This document shows, piece by piece, positions 10,037 through 17,572 of a stretch of DNA of 46,681 nucleotides. The notes under the pieces were generated by a model, which was given only the letters and a program-made list of their open reading frames with translations, was not told the origin of the DNA and ran no database searches. The stretch lies in the NCBI GenBank assembly GCA_021324295.1, contig JAJPJJ010000030.1, positions 1-46,681 of the forward strand. The letters run 5' to 3'. The DNA is from Bacillota bacterium. GTDB taxonomy: Bacteria > Sysuimicrobiota > Sysuimicrobiia > Sysuimicrobiales > Segetimicrobiaceae. Position 1 is the stretch's first letter; every line of letters begins with the position of its first letter. Position numbers and translations under genes: made by a program.

Positions 10037-10637
10037 GGCAGACCTCCTCGGCGCTCCAGGGCCCCCGGCGCTTGTCTTTGACGACGTGCAGCGTGCACCT
10101 GAACAGGTCGGCGGCGATCCGCTCGCGCCGCGTCCATCCCCGCAGCGCAACCAGCGAGCCGAGCGAGGGTGCACGCTCGGCTTTCTGCGTTATGCAGACG
10201 ATCGCCGTGTGGTGCTTCTGAGCCAGCCCCACAAGACGCGCCAGCGCCGGAAGCGGCAACGCCGCGTCCGATCCCAGGTCCAGCACCAGCAGGCCGAAGG
10301 CGCCCGATCGCGCCAGCCGGTCCGCGCTGCGCGCGGCGGCCACCGTGTCGGGGACGCGGACGACGACCAGCGCATCGAGGTCCACTCCGCTGTCCGCGGC
10401 GTCCACAGGAAAAAACGTGCTGTCCTGCAGGGTGATCCAGGCGACGGGCTCGCCCTGCCGCTGGGCGTCCAGCACCAGGCCGAACGCCATGGTCAGGCCG
10501 GCCGTATTCCCCACGCCAGACAGCTCGCTCACCTGGCCGGCCAGAGCCGCCACGGACCATGCCCTGTGGACCGCGGGCTCGGTGGAGGCGAGCGATGGCG
10601 ACAGCGGGCTCGGAGGGTTCCGATCGAAGCTCAGCAT
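10014..10637 (-). CDS. imuA: ImuA-like RecA-related mutasome protein
   Basis: The 207-residue product precedes imuB-dnaE2 and has the size and layout of ImuA, a RecA-fold accessory factor of SOS mutagenesis. Following ELSG (residues 38-41), the place of the Walker A loop reads GVGNTAGLT: lysine is replaced by leucine, so ATP binding is doubtful. A hydrophobic strand LLVLDLG suits the Walker B position. GAGGAG lies four bases before ATG 10637; a GTG at 10640 is also in frame. A LexA-like box sits about 90 bases upstream, inside a promoter. The ImuA assignment rests partly on operon position, because this family diverges strongly. Confidence 0.82.
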   Translation of the reverse strand: MLSFDRNPPSPLSPSLASTEPAVHRAWSVAALAGQVSELSGVGNTAGLTMAFGLVLDAQRQGEPVAWITLQDSTFFPVDAADSGVDLDALVVVRVPDTVAAARSADRLARSGAFGLLVLDLGSDAALPLPALARLVGLAQKHHTAIVCITQKAERAPSLGSLVALRGWTRRERIAADLFRCTLHVVKDKRRGPWSAEEVCRGPDGLR

Positions 10638-10725
10638 CACGCTCCTCGGCCACGCCGTGTGTGCCGAAGCCGGTCGTGCCTGTGGACGTGGGGTTGCTCG
10701 ATGGCCGCGATCAGGAGCGCTCTAT

Positions 10726-10755
10726 ATCGTACGTATGTTCGGTATTGGGAGGCAA
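10726..10755 (-). promoter_or_regulatory. imuA promoter with embedded LexA (SOS) box
   Basis: On the minus strand a -35-like TTGCCT (10755-10750), an 18-base spacer and a -10-like TACGAT (10731-10726) are visible. Positions 10728-10741 read CGTACGTATGTTCG on the plus strand. This matches 13 of 14 positions of the Gram-positive/actinobacterial LexA box CGAACRNRYGTTYG, and the reverse strand matches equally well. The box overlaps the spacer and the -10, an ideal place for repression. Release after DNA damage would switch on imuA-imuB-dnaE2. Confidence 0.75.
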
Positions 10756-10942
10756 GCCGCTCTTCCCGTGAACCAGGCCGTTCTCGGCTCCATAGTTGCC
10801 GCTGGCTGCGACAGCGCTCTGCTTTTGCGGGCACGCCCGGTCTTAGGGCGATATCCGCTGGCATGTGAGGGATCGCGATACCAAGCTGCCGCGCCGGTGC
10901 TGCCCCTGCGGGCTGTTCGGTAGCTTTATCGATGAGGCTCGT

Positions 10943-11488
10943 GTGAATCGATCACCGAAGGGGATGGCATGCGGGCTCCGAAGTCCTCTTACCGTGGACG
11001 TGCTGGAGGTCAAGCACACGCTCGACGGCGCCGTGCACACGTTTCCCTGCCGGGCGGTGGAGGTGACCGGTGAGCGCGCGGTGCTCCTGTACACGCTCCC
11101 GCGTCCCGGCCGCGTGGCCGACCTCTCCCTGCCGGCCGGGACGTTGACGGTCGCGTACTTCTGGCGCGACCGCCCGTATAACGTCTACCACTGGATCGCC
11201 CCGGGCGGGGACACGCTCGGCTACTACTTCAATGTGAGCGGTCCGGTCCGGATCGCAGGCGACCGGGTGGAGTGGGAGGATCTCGAGGTGGATATCCTCG
11301 TGACCCCGGACCGGCGCGTGCGGGTGCTGGACGAGGACCGCATCCCGGTGGTCGCCGCGGGACGCCGCGGTGAGATCGACCGGGCCCGCGCGCGGGTGCT
11401 CGACGAGCACGCGCGCGTGGTGCGGGAGACGGAGGAGGCGTCGGCGGCGCTGCTCGCGCGGATGCACGCAACGGAGGCCCCGGAATGA
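10943..11488 (+). CDS. DUF402 domain protein
   Basis: A 181-residue protein with the DUF402 fold, known from nucleoside di-/triphosphate phosphatases (Ntdp) and FomD. The domain runs from about residue 35 to 150 and includes YFWRDRPYNVYHW and YYFNVSGPVRI, followed by a charged helical tail. Members typically hydrolyse nucleotide phosphates or anhydrides with divalent metals; the substrate here is unknown. GTG 10943 is preferred because GAGG (10934-10937) lies five bases upstream; ATG 10964 is an alternative. It overlaps the following SDR gene by four bases (ATGA), so the two are translationally coupled. Confidence 0.82.
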   Translation: MNRSPKGMACGLRSPLTVDVLEVKHTLDGAVHTFPCRAVEVTGERAVLLYTLPRPGRVADLSLPAGTLTVAYFWRDRPYNVYHWIAPGGDTLGYYFNVSGPVRIAGDRVEWEDLEVDILVTPDRRVRVLDEDRIPVVAAGRRGEIDRARARVLDEHARVVRETEEASAALLARMHATEAPE

Positions 11489-12228
11489 GCCTGCGGAACA
11501 AGGTCGCCGTGGTCACAGGGTCCAGCCGGGGCATCGGGCGGGCGATCGCGCAGGCGTTCGCGCGGGAAGGAGCGGCCGTGCTGCTCAACGCCGCGCACGC
11601 AGTCGAGGAGGTCCGCGCCGCCACGCTCGCGATCACCGCGTCCGGGGGAAAGGCGCTGGCGGTCCAGGCGGACGTCGGCCGGCCCGAGGAGGCGCGCGCG
11701 CTCATCGGGCGGGCCGTGGAGGCGTTCGGGCGGGTGGACATCCTGGTCAACAACGCCGGGATCGTCGACCGGTCGGGGCTGTGGGAGATCGACGAGGACA
11801 AGTGGGCCCGGATGATGGCGGTGCACGTGACGGGTCCGTTCTTCGCCGCGCAGGCCGCCGGGGAGATCATGGTGCGGCAGGGCGCGGGCGTGATCATCAA
11901 CATCGCCTCGATGCGGGGGATCGAGCCGGGCACCGGACCGCTGCACTACAACGTCAGCAAGGCGGCGGTGCTGATGCTGACGAAGTGCCTCGCCCGGGAC
12001 CTGGCGCCGCACGTGCGCGTCAACGCGATCGCCCCGGGCTATACGGACACGGCGTTCCACGCCGAGCGGACGATCGCGGAGCGGGAGCAGATCACCGCGC
12101 GGATCCCTCTGCGGCGGTTCGGCCAGCCAGGGGACGTCGCGCGGGCGGCCGTGTTCCTGGCGTCGGACGAGGCGGCCTACATCACCGGGCACACGCTCGT
12201 GCTGTCCGGCGGTGTGGTGATGCGGTAA
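11485..12228 (+). CDS. SDR-family oxidoreductase (FabG-like)
   Basis: A 247-residue classical short-chain dehydrogenase/reductase. It has the NAD(P)-binding TGSSRGIG at residues 11-18, NNAG near 89-92, Ser142, and the catalytic YNVSK (Tyr155, Lys159). The C-terminus ending SGGVVMR is typical of 3-oxoacyl-ACP reductase-like enzymes. The true substrate cannot be read from sequence; sugar, steroid or 3-oxoacyl substrates all occur in the family. No other fatty-acid synthesis gene is nearby, which argues against a dedicated FabG. It is coupled to the DUF402 gene by an ATGA overlap and converges with the BFN gene 10 bases downstream. Confidence 0.9.
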   Translation: MSLRNKVAVVTGSSRGIGRAIAQAFAREGAAVLLNAAHAVEEVRAATLAITASGGKALAVQADVGRPEEARALIGRAVEAFGRVDILVNNAGIVDRSGLWEIDEDKWARMMAVHVTGPFFAAQAAGEIMVRQGAGVIINIASMRGIEPGTGPLHYNVSKAAVLMLTKCLARDLAPHVRVNAIAPGYTDTAFHAERTIAEREQITARIPLRRFGQPGDVARAAVFLASDEAAYITGHTLVLSGGVVMR

Positions 12229-12238
12229 GGGAACCGCG

Positions 12239-12724
12239 CTACGTGTCCTTGACGTTCTTCTCGAAGTCGGCGGGCTTCACGTGCTCGAGGAACTTCTTGA
12301 ACTCCTCGACCTCGTGCTCGTCGAACGCCTTCTTGAGCTGGATGGCCCCGCTCGCCACCTTCTCGTCCACATAGATCGGCGCTTCGGTCCGCAGGGCCAG
12401 CGCGATCGCGTCGCTGGGCCGCGAGTCGACGACCACGTCGTTGCCGTTGCTCTTGAGGTGGATCTCCGCGAAGTACGTGCCGTTCTGGATGTCCGTCACG
12501 ACGATGCGGCTCACGCTGACCGCGAGCTGTGCGAGCATCTGTCGCATCAGGTCGTGCGTCATCGGGCGGGGCATGCGCATCCCCTGCAGCTCCATGGCGA
12601 TGGACTGGGCCTCGGGCGTCCCGATCCAGATTGGCAGCGCCATCGTCCCCGCCTGATCGACCAGCAGCACGACGGGGTTCATCTGCTGGTCCATCGCCAC
12701 GGTGCGAACTTTCATCGAGATCAT
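12239..12724 (-). CDS. Bifunctional nuclease family protein (BFN, DUF151)
   Basis: The 161-residue product matches the BFN/DUF151 family throughout: an N-terminal segment with VLLVDQAGTMALPIWIG, a THDLM helix, and SRPSDAIALALRTEAPIYV near residues 100-118. Plant and archaeal relatives have been reported to have RNase and DNase activity; in bacteria the gene is widespread, but its role is poorly defined. The acidic/basic tail after residue 120 resembles the UVR-like extension of longer homologues but is shorter. ATG 12724 is supported by GGGAGG seven bases upstream. It has its own extended -10 promoter. Confidence 0.9.
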   Translation of the reverse strand: MISMKVRTVAMDQQMNPVVLLVDQAGTMALPIWIGTPEAQSIAMELQGMRMPRPMTHDLMRQMLAQLAVSVSRIVVTDIQNGTYFAEIHLKSNGNDVVVDSRPSDAIALALRTEAPIYVDEKVASGAIQLKKAFDEHEVEEFKKFLEHVKPADFEKNVKDT

Positions 12725-12756
12725 GAGCCGCCCTCCCGGTCCGCAATCTCAGGGCC

Positions 12757-12765
12757 ATTATATCA
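12757..12765 (-). promoter_or_regulatory. Extended -10 promoter of the BFN gene
   Basis: Read on the minus strand, TGATATAAT (12765-12757) is a perfect extended -10 element (TGnTATAAT). The -35 region 17 bases upstream is poor, as is common with this promoter class. The implied start site near 12750 leaves a leader of about 25 bases containing the GGGAGG ribosome site. Confidence 0.65.
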
Positions 12766-13027
12766 GAGCGGCCCAAGGGCGAGAATCGAGGGCCTGGCGA
12801 CCGCCCGTCCACTACGATGTTACCCGACGGGAGGCCCTTTCAGTCAGCCCGCGGGCGCCCCTGCGTGTCGGCCGGCCGCACGCGGCTCGAGGCAGGAGAT
12901 CGCGCGGCGAGGACGAATACGAGCGCCGGTCATCCACGCCAGGACACAGCTCGCGCACCGGCCCCGCGGCCGTCGCACCCTCGCTGGACGTCGTCGCTCT
13001 CATCTATATCGACCGCGAGGGGTGCAG
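12766..13027 (+). other. Divergent intergenic region before the NlpC/P60 gene
   Basis: This stretch separates the divergent BFN and NlpC/P60 genes. I looked for the c-di-AMP (ydaO-type) riboswitch often found before cell-wall hydrolases and did not find its conserved boxes. TATATC at about 13004-13009 could be a -10 for the plus-strand gene, but no good -35 stands at the right spacing. No gene is supported. Confidence 0.35.
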
Positions 13028-13627
13028 ATGCCGGCACGTCGTGGCGCAGCGATCGGGCTAGCGGTCTGGGCATGCATGTTGCTCGTGCCGCTGGTGTCCG
13101 CGGCGGACCCTGTCCCGGGCCGCGGGGCCGTCCCGGCCACCCGGGCCGCGGTCCCGCCGCCCCCGCCGGGCGATTCCTCCGAGCACGCGCGATCCCAGCC
13201 GCCTTCGCGCGCGGCCGTGCCGGCCGCGGCGCTGGCGCGGACGTCCATCCCGTCGCGGGGTCCGCGGCTCGCGCTCGCTGTCGTTCGAGCGGCGCGCCGG
13301 TTTCTGGGCCGGCCGTACCAGTGGTCCGGGATCGGGGATCGCGGGTTCGACTGCTCCGGGCTGGTGTTCCGCGTCTTCGCGATGGTGGGCCGCGTCGTGC
13401 CGCACTCGTCGTTCGCCCAGTACCACGCGGGCAAGCCGGTCCCGGCCCGCGCGCTGCGCCCCGGAGACCTCGTGTTCTTCCGCACTTACAGCGCCGGCCC
13501 GTCCCACGTGGGCATCTACGTGGGGGCCTCCCGGTTCATCCACGCATCGCCCTCGCGCGGGGTCACGATCTCCTCGATGCGGGAGCCGTACTTTCGGTCC
13601 CGGTATCTGGGCGCGCGCCGGCTCTAG
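13028..13627 (+). CDS. Secreted NlpC/P60 peptidoglycan endopeptidase
   Basis: The 199-residue protein has a signal peptide (GLAVWACMLLVPLVSAADP), then a Pro/Ala/Arg-rich linker to about residue 85 and a C-terminal NlpC/P60 domain. The catalytic triad is clear: Cys109 in FDCSGL, His in PSHVGIYV and a second His in RFIHASP. Such enzymes cut D-gamma-glutamyl-diamino acid bonds in stem peptides outside the membrane. ATG 13028 has GAGGGG just upstream and places the signal peptide at the very N-terminus; the same frame is open farther back but without signal features. No binding domain such as SH3 or LysM is seen; the linker may tether it. Confidence 0.9.
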   Translation: MPARRGAAIGLAVWACMLLVPLVSAADPVPGRGAVPATRAAVPPPPPGDSSEHARSQPPSRAAVPAAALARTSIPSRGPRLALAVVRAARRFLGRPYQWSGIGDRGFDCSGLVFRVFAMVGRVVPHSSFAQYHAGKPVPARALRPGDLVFFRTYSAGPSHVGIYVGASRFIHASPSRGVTISSMREPYFRSRYLGARRL

Positions 13628-13861
13628 TGCGTGCTCTCCGAAGTCTTGGCGAGGGCTGCACACAGACGAACCGGCGGCGGGGTGCCCCGCGCTTCCGGTC
13701 GAGGAACGGAGCCCCACCCCAACGAATCGCGGGCGCACGGTGATTCGTCAGGGGCCCCGGGAGGGCGCGCAGGGCAGGCCCGCCGCGTCCCCTCGTCGGG
13801 GGCGCGCGACGGGGCGCTAGCGGGCCGGTAGCGTTCGCTGGCGCCCGCGGTACCATATAGT

Positions 13862-15304
13862 GTGGTGGCTCCTGACACGGTGGGACGATCGCGGCGCGCC
13901 CCGGGCATGCTCAGGCGCGTGCTCCTCCGCGCGTGGACGGCGGCGCTGGTCTGCGCTGGGGTGGCCGGCCTCGCCGGCGGCGGCTACCCGGTAGGCCCGC
14001 CGGCCGGCGCGGTGTGGCCAATGCGCGGCCGTGACTACGGCATGTCCTCGTTCTCTCCGATCGCCGGCCTCTCCCCAGCGATGCTCGGGAGGCTGCGCCC
14101 CGCGTGGCGCTTCGTCGCAGACGGCGGCATCCCCGGCAGCCCAGCGGTCGACGGACACACGGTGTTCATCGGATCGTCCCGCGGCACGCTCTACGCGCTC
14201 GACCTGGGAACCGGGCGCAAGCGCTGGGAGGTCGCGCTCGGCGCCCGGCCGCAGACCGCCTACGGGTTCCCGACGCTCGGGATCAGCGGCACTCCGATGC
14301 TGGCCGGTGACCGCGTGTACGTCGCGACGGCGCAGACCGACGTGGTGTGCCTCGACGCCGCGACCGGCGGGTTCATATGGCGGACCCGTGTGGGCGATCC
14401 CCGCAAAGGTGAGGCGATCTGGTCGGCGCCGCTCGTCTGGCGGGATCGCGTCTACGTAGGGATCGATGGCGTCCTGGACGAGCCGACCGTGCGCGGCCGC
14501 GTGGTCGCGCTCGACGCCGCAAGCGGGCACATCGTGTGGACCTACGTCGTCCCGCAGTACGCCGGGGGAGGGGGGGCCGGGGTGTTCGGCAGCCCTGCCC
14601 TGGACCCGGCGACCGGCACGCTGTTCGTGGCGACGGGCAATCCGACCCCCAAGAATGCCCCGCCGCCGGGGCCGGACCCCGGCTCGGACTCGATCCTCGC
14701 GCTCGATGCGGCAACGGGACATCTCCGGTGGGCGTTCGGGCCGACGCACCCCCACGACGACCAGGACCTCGACTTCCTCGGCACCCCGAACCTCATCGCC
14801 CGACCCGACGGCCTCGCCGTGGGCGCCGGGGAAAAGGACGGCGTGTACTACGTGGTCGATGCCCGCACGGGCAGGCTCGTGTGGAAGACCGCGCTGTCCC
14901 AGCCGGGCCGGGTGGCGGAGATCATCGGTAGCGGCGCGATCGCGTTCGGCAAGATCTTTCTCGGCACCCAGGACTTTCCGCCAGGGGTGACCACGTTCAA
15001 CCCCGACCTGCCCGGGCGGCTCGTGGCCCTCGATGCGATGACCGGGCGCATCGCATGGCAGCTCGCCGGGCCGAAGCAGATCCTCGGCCCCCCGGCCGTC
15101 TCGAAGGAAGGCGTGGTCTTCGCGGCGGACTACGCCGGCACCGTCTGGGGCGTGAACGGGCGGACGGGCCGGTCGCTGTGGCGCGGGACCCTCGGGGGCT
15201 TCGCCTGGAAGGGCGGCGTGTCCCTGGCCCCCGGTGCGCTGCTCGCGGGTGCCGCCGCGCCGGCGAACGCTCTCGTGGCGTTTGGTCTCTATCCCTCCCC
15301 GTGA
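13862..15304 (+). CDS. Secreted PQQ-type beta-propeller protein
   Basis: The product of up to 480 residues consists of repeated propeller blades typical of PQQ-dependent dehydrogenases and related proteins. Marks repeated about every 40-60 residues are LYALDLGTGRKRWE, VVCLDAATGGFIWRT, ILALDAATGHLRWAF and LVALDAMTGRIAWQ. An N-terminal signal peptide (LLRAWTAALVCAGVAGLAGG) shows it is exported. No haem motif (CxxCH) is present, so it is not a quinohaemoprotein, and cofactor-ligand residues could not be verified. A -10-like TATAGT lies at 13856-13861, directly before GTG 13862, so the in-frame ATG at 13907 may be the true start. Function, dehydrogenase or simple propeller scaffold, is open. Confidence 0.82.
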   Translation: MVAPDTVGRSRRAPGMLRRVLLRAWTAALVCAGVAGLAGGGYPVGPPAGAVWPMRGRDYGMSSFSPIAGLSPAMLGRLRPAWRFVADGGIPGSPAVDGHTVFIGSSRGTLYALDLGTGRKRWEVALGARPQTAYGFPTLGISGTPMLAGDRVYVATAQTDVVCLDAATGGFIWRTRVGDPRKGEAIWSAPLVWRDRVYVGIDGVLDEPTVRGRVVALDAASGHIVWTYVVPQYAGGGGAGVFGSPALDPATGTLFVATGNPTPKNAPPPGPDPGSDSILALDAATGHLRWAFGPTHPHDDQDLDFLGTPNLIARPDGLAVGAGEKDGVYYVVDARTGRLVWKTALSQPGRVAEIIGSGAIAFGKIFLGTQDFPPGVTTFNPDLPGRLVALDAMTGRIAWQLAGPKQILGPPAVSKEGVVFAADYAGTVWGVNGRTGRSLWRGTLGGFAWKGGVSLAPGALLAGAAAPANALVAFGLYPSP

Positions 15305-15416
15305 GGCGGCTGCCGTCGCGCCGCGCGTCCTCCCCGCCCGCGATCCCGGACGTCCGCGCGTGGCGGCCTGGTATGCTGTGCTCGGGAGCGGCGGCCTCGC
15401 GGCGGTGGAGGGATCG

Positions 15417-16823
15417 ATGCACACGTTGCCGGTGATCGACCTGCGCCTGACGGCGGCGATTGCGCTCGGGAAGGCGACCGCAGCGCTGAGCCGGTGCCTG
15501 CGCCGCGGCGGGGGCACGACGATGCCGGGGCGCGTCGCCCGGGCGGTGGAGCCGCGGGTGCTCGGGCGCCTCGCGCGCCGCCTCGCCGCCGGCAGCGTTA
15601 TCGTGGCCGGGACCAACGGCAAGACGACGACCGCGCACCTGCTCGCCCACATCATGCGGACCCTGGGACACCGGCCGGTGCACAACCGCGCGGGCGCCAA
15701 CCTGGCGGCGGGCCTCGCCTCGGCGCTCATCGAGCACGCCGACCTGTGGGGCCGGGAGCGGGGGGACCTCGGGATCTTCGAGGTCGACGAGGCCACCGTG
15801 CCCCGCGTCGTCCCGCAGCTCGCGCCGCGGGTCGCGGTGTTCACCAACCTGTTTCGCGATCAGCTCGACCGCTACGGCGAGATCGACTACATCGCCGGCC
15901 TCTGGAGGTCGGCGGGCGCATCGCTCGCAGCGGATCTCACCTGCATCGCGAACGCCGACGATCCGCTGGTCTACGAGGCCGTGCGGGGACTCCCCGGCAG
16001 GCTCGTGACGTTCGGGATCGAGGACGAGCGGCACGCGCTGCCTGCGCTCGAGCACACGGCGGAGGCCCGCTACTGCTACCGGTGCGGGACCCCGTACGCC
16101 TACGCGGTCACGTACTTCGGCCACATGGGGCGCTACCACTGTGCCTCGTGCGGTGTGCGGCGGCCCGCACCGGACCTCACCGGCCGGGACCTCTCGCTCG
16201 CCGGACCGGACGGCGCCGAGCTGACGCTCGATGCCGGACCCCGGGGAGCCGTGCGCGTCCGCACGGTGCTGCCCGGGCTCTACAACGTGTACAACGTCCT
16301 CGCGGCGGCGGCGGCGGCGCTGCAGCTCGGCGCCGGCCTGCCGCGCGTCGCCGAGGCGCTCGCGACGTTCGCGCCGGCGTTCGGACGGGCCGAGCGGGTG
16401 CGGCTCGGGGAACGCGAGGTCCAGATGCTGCTCGTCAAGAACCCGGCAGGGTTCAACGAGGTCCTCCGCACGGTGCTGGCGACCGGCCCGCTGTCCGTCC
16501 TCCTGATCGCGATCAACGACCGAATCGCCGACGGCCGCGACGTGTCCTGGCTGTGGGACGTGGACGTGGAGATGCTCGCCGGCCGCGTCGCCCACGTCGT
16601 CACGAGCGGCTTGCGCGCCGAGGATATGGCGGTTCGGCTGCTGTACGCGGGCCTCCCGGCCGAGGCGATCGAGGTGGAGCGCGCGTACGACCGCGCGCTC
16701 GGCCGCGCCCTGGGCCACCTCGCGCGGGGGCGGTTGTTTGTCCTACCCACCTACACGGCGATGCTCGCGATCCGCGGCGTCCTCGAACGGTGGGGCGCGG
16801 TCCGGGGATTCTGGGAGACGTGA
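15417..16823 (+). CDS. murT: Lipid II isoglutaminyl synthase, MurT subunit
   Basis: MurT is the Mur-ligase-like subunit that, with GatD, amidates the alpha-carboxyl of D-glutamate in lipid II to D-isoglutamine. The 468-residue product shows the P-loop GTNGKTT (residues 65-71) and a four-cysteine zinc ribbon (Cys220/223 and Cys242/245), which sets MurT apart from other Mur ligases. The C-terminal DUF1727 domain contains the conserved SWLWDVDVE, which supplies the catalytic aspartate. ATG 15417 is supported by GGTGGAGGG a few bases upstream; the frame stays open farther back but without family similarity. It overlaps gatD by four bases (GTGA). The cytoplasmic product acts at the membrane on lipid II. 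Confidence 0.95.
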   Translation: MHTLPVIDLRLTAAIALGKATAALSRCLRRGGGTTMPGRVARAVEPRVLGRLARRLAAGSVIVAGTNGKTTTAHLLAHIMRTLGHRPVHNRAGANLAAGLASALIEHADLWGRERGDLGIFEVDEATVPRVVPQLAPRVAVFTNLFRDQLDRYGEIDYIAGLWRSAGASLAADLTCIANADDPLVYEAVRGLPGRLVTFGIEDERHALPALEHTAEARYCYRCGTPYAYAVTYFGHMGRYHCASCGVRRPAPDLTGRDLSLAGPDGAELTLDAGPRGAVRVRTVLPGLYNVYNVLAAAAAALQLGAGLPRVAEALATFAPAFGRAERVRLGEREVQMLLVKNPAGFNEVLRTVLATGPLSVLLIAINDRIADGRDVSWLWDVDVEMLAGRVAHVVTSGLRAEDMAVRLLYAGLPAEAIEVERAYDRALGRALGHLARGRLFVLPTYTAMLAIRGVLERWGAVRGFWET

Positions 16824-17572
16824 CGCTGCGGCTGCGCATCTGCCACCTGTACCCCGATCTCCTGAACCTCTACGGGGATCGCGGGAACATCATGGTGCTG
16901 GTGCAGCGCGCGCGCTGGCGCGGGATCGACGTGGCAGTGGACGAGGCGCGCCTCGGCGACCGCATCGATCCGGACGCGGCGGATCTGTACTTCATCGGCG
17001 GCGGGGAGGACCGCCAGCAGCGCATCGCGGCTGGCGACCTCGTGCGCCTCAAGCGCGGGCCGCTGGAGGCCGCGGCCGAGGATGGTGCGGTGGTGCTGGC
17101 GGTCTGCGGCGGGTACCAGCTCGTCGGGAGGTTCTACCGGCCGGCCGAGGGCGAGGACCTGCCGGGCCTCGGCCTTCTGGACCTGTGGACGGAGCATCCG
17201 GGCCCGGGCGCCCGCCGCCTGATCGGCAACCTCGTCATCCAACCCGAGGGCGGGGGCCCTCCGCTCGTCGGGTTCGAGAACCACGGCGGCCGGACCCGGC
17301 TGGGGCCCGCCGCGCGGCCTCTCGGGCGGGTCGTCTCGGGCTTCGGCAACAACGGCGACGACGGCTGGGAGGGCGCGGTCTCGGGCCGCGTGTACGGGAC
17401 GTACCTGCACGGCCCGCTGCTGCCCAAGAACCCGGAGTTTGCCGACCGCCTCATTCGCGAGGCCCTGAGCCGGCGCCACCCTGGGATCGAGCTCGCGCCG
17501 CTTCCGGATGTGCTCGAAGCCCGCGCGCGCGCGGCGGTGCTCGCGCGGGTCACGAAGGCCGAATCCGGATGA
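16820..17572 (+). CDS. gatD: Lipid II isoglutaminyl synthase, GatD glutaminase subunit
   Basis: The 250-residue protein is a class I glutamine amidotransferase of the CobB/GatD type that supplies ammonia to MurT. The nucleophile Cys96 lies in AVCGGYQL and the catalytic His197 in TYLHGPLLPKNP. The N-terminal segment LYPDLLNLYGDRGN is typical of GatD. It starts at GTG 16820 inside the last codons of murT, with GGGAG upstream, and ends overlapping the MFS gene by four bases. The murT-gatD pair is characteristic of Gram-positive bacteria and some other Terrabacteria. Confidence 0.95.
   Translation: MTLRLRICHLYPDLLNLYGDRGNIMVLVQRARWRGIDVAVDEARLGDRIDPDAADLYFIGGGEDRQQRIAAGDLVRLKRGPLEAAAEDGAVVLAVCGGYQLVGRFYRPAEGEDLPGLGLLDLWTEHPGPGARRLIGNLVIQPEGGGPPLVGFENHGGRTRLGPAARPLGRVVSGFGNNGDDGWEGAVSGRVYGTYLHGPLLPKNPEFADRLIREALSRRHPGIELAPLPDVLEARARAAVLARVTKAESG

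Noticed and set aside
10637-10864. A 75-codon minus-strand frame upstream of imuA
   Set aside because: It runs through the imuA promoter and LexA box and has no ribosome site.
12766-13027. Possible c-di-AMP (ydaO) riboswitch before the NlpC/P60 gene
   Set aside because: Such genes often have one, but the conserved boxes of that motif are not present.
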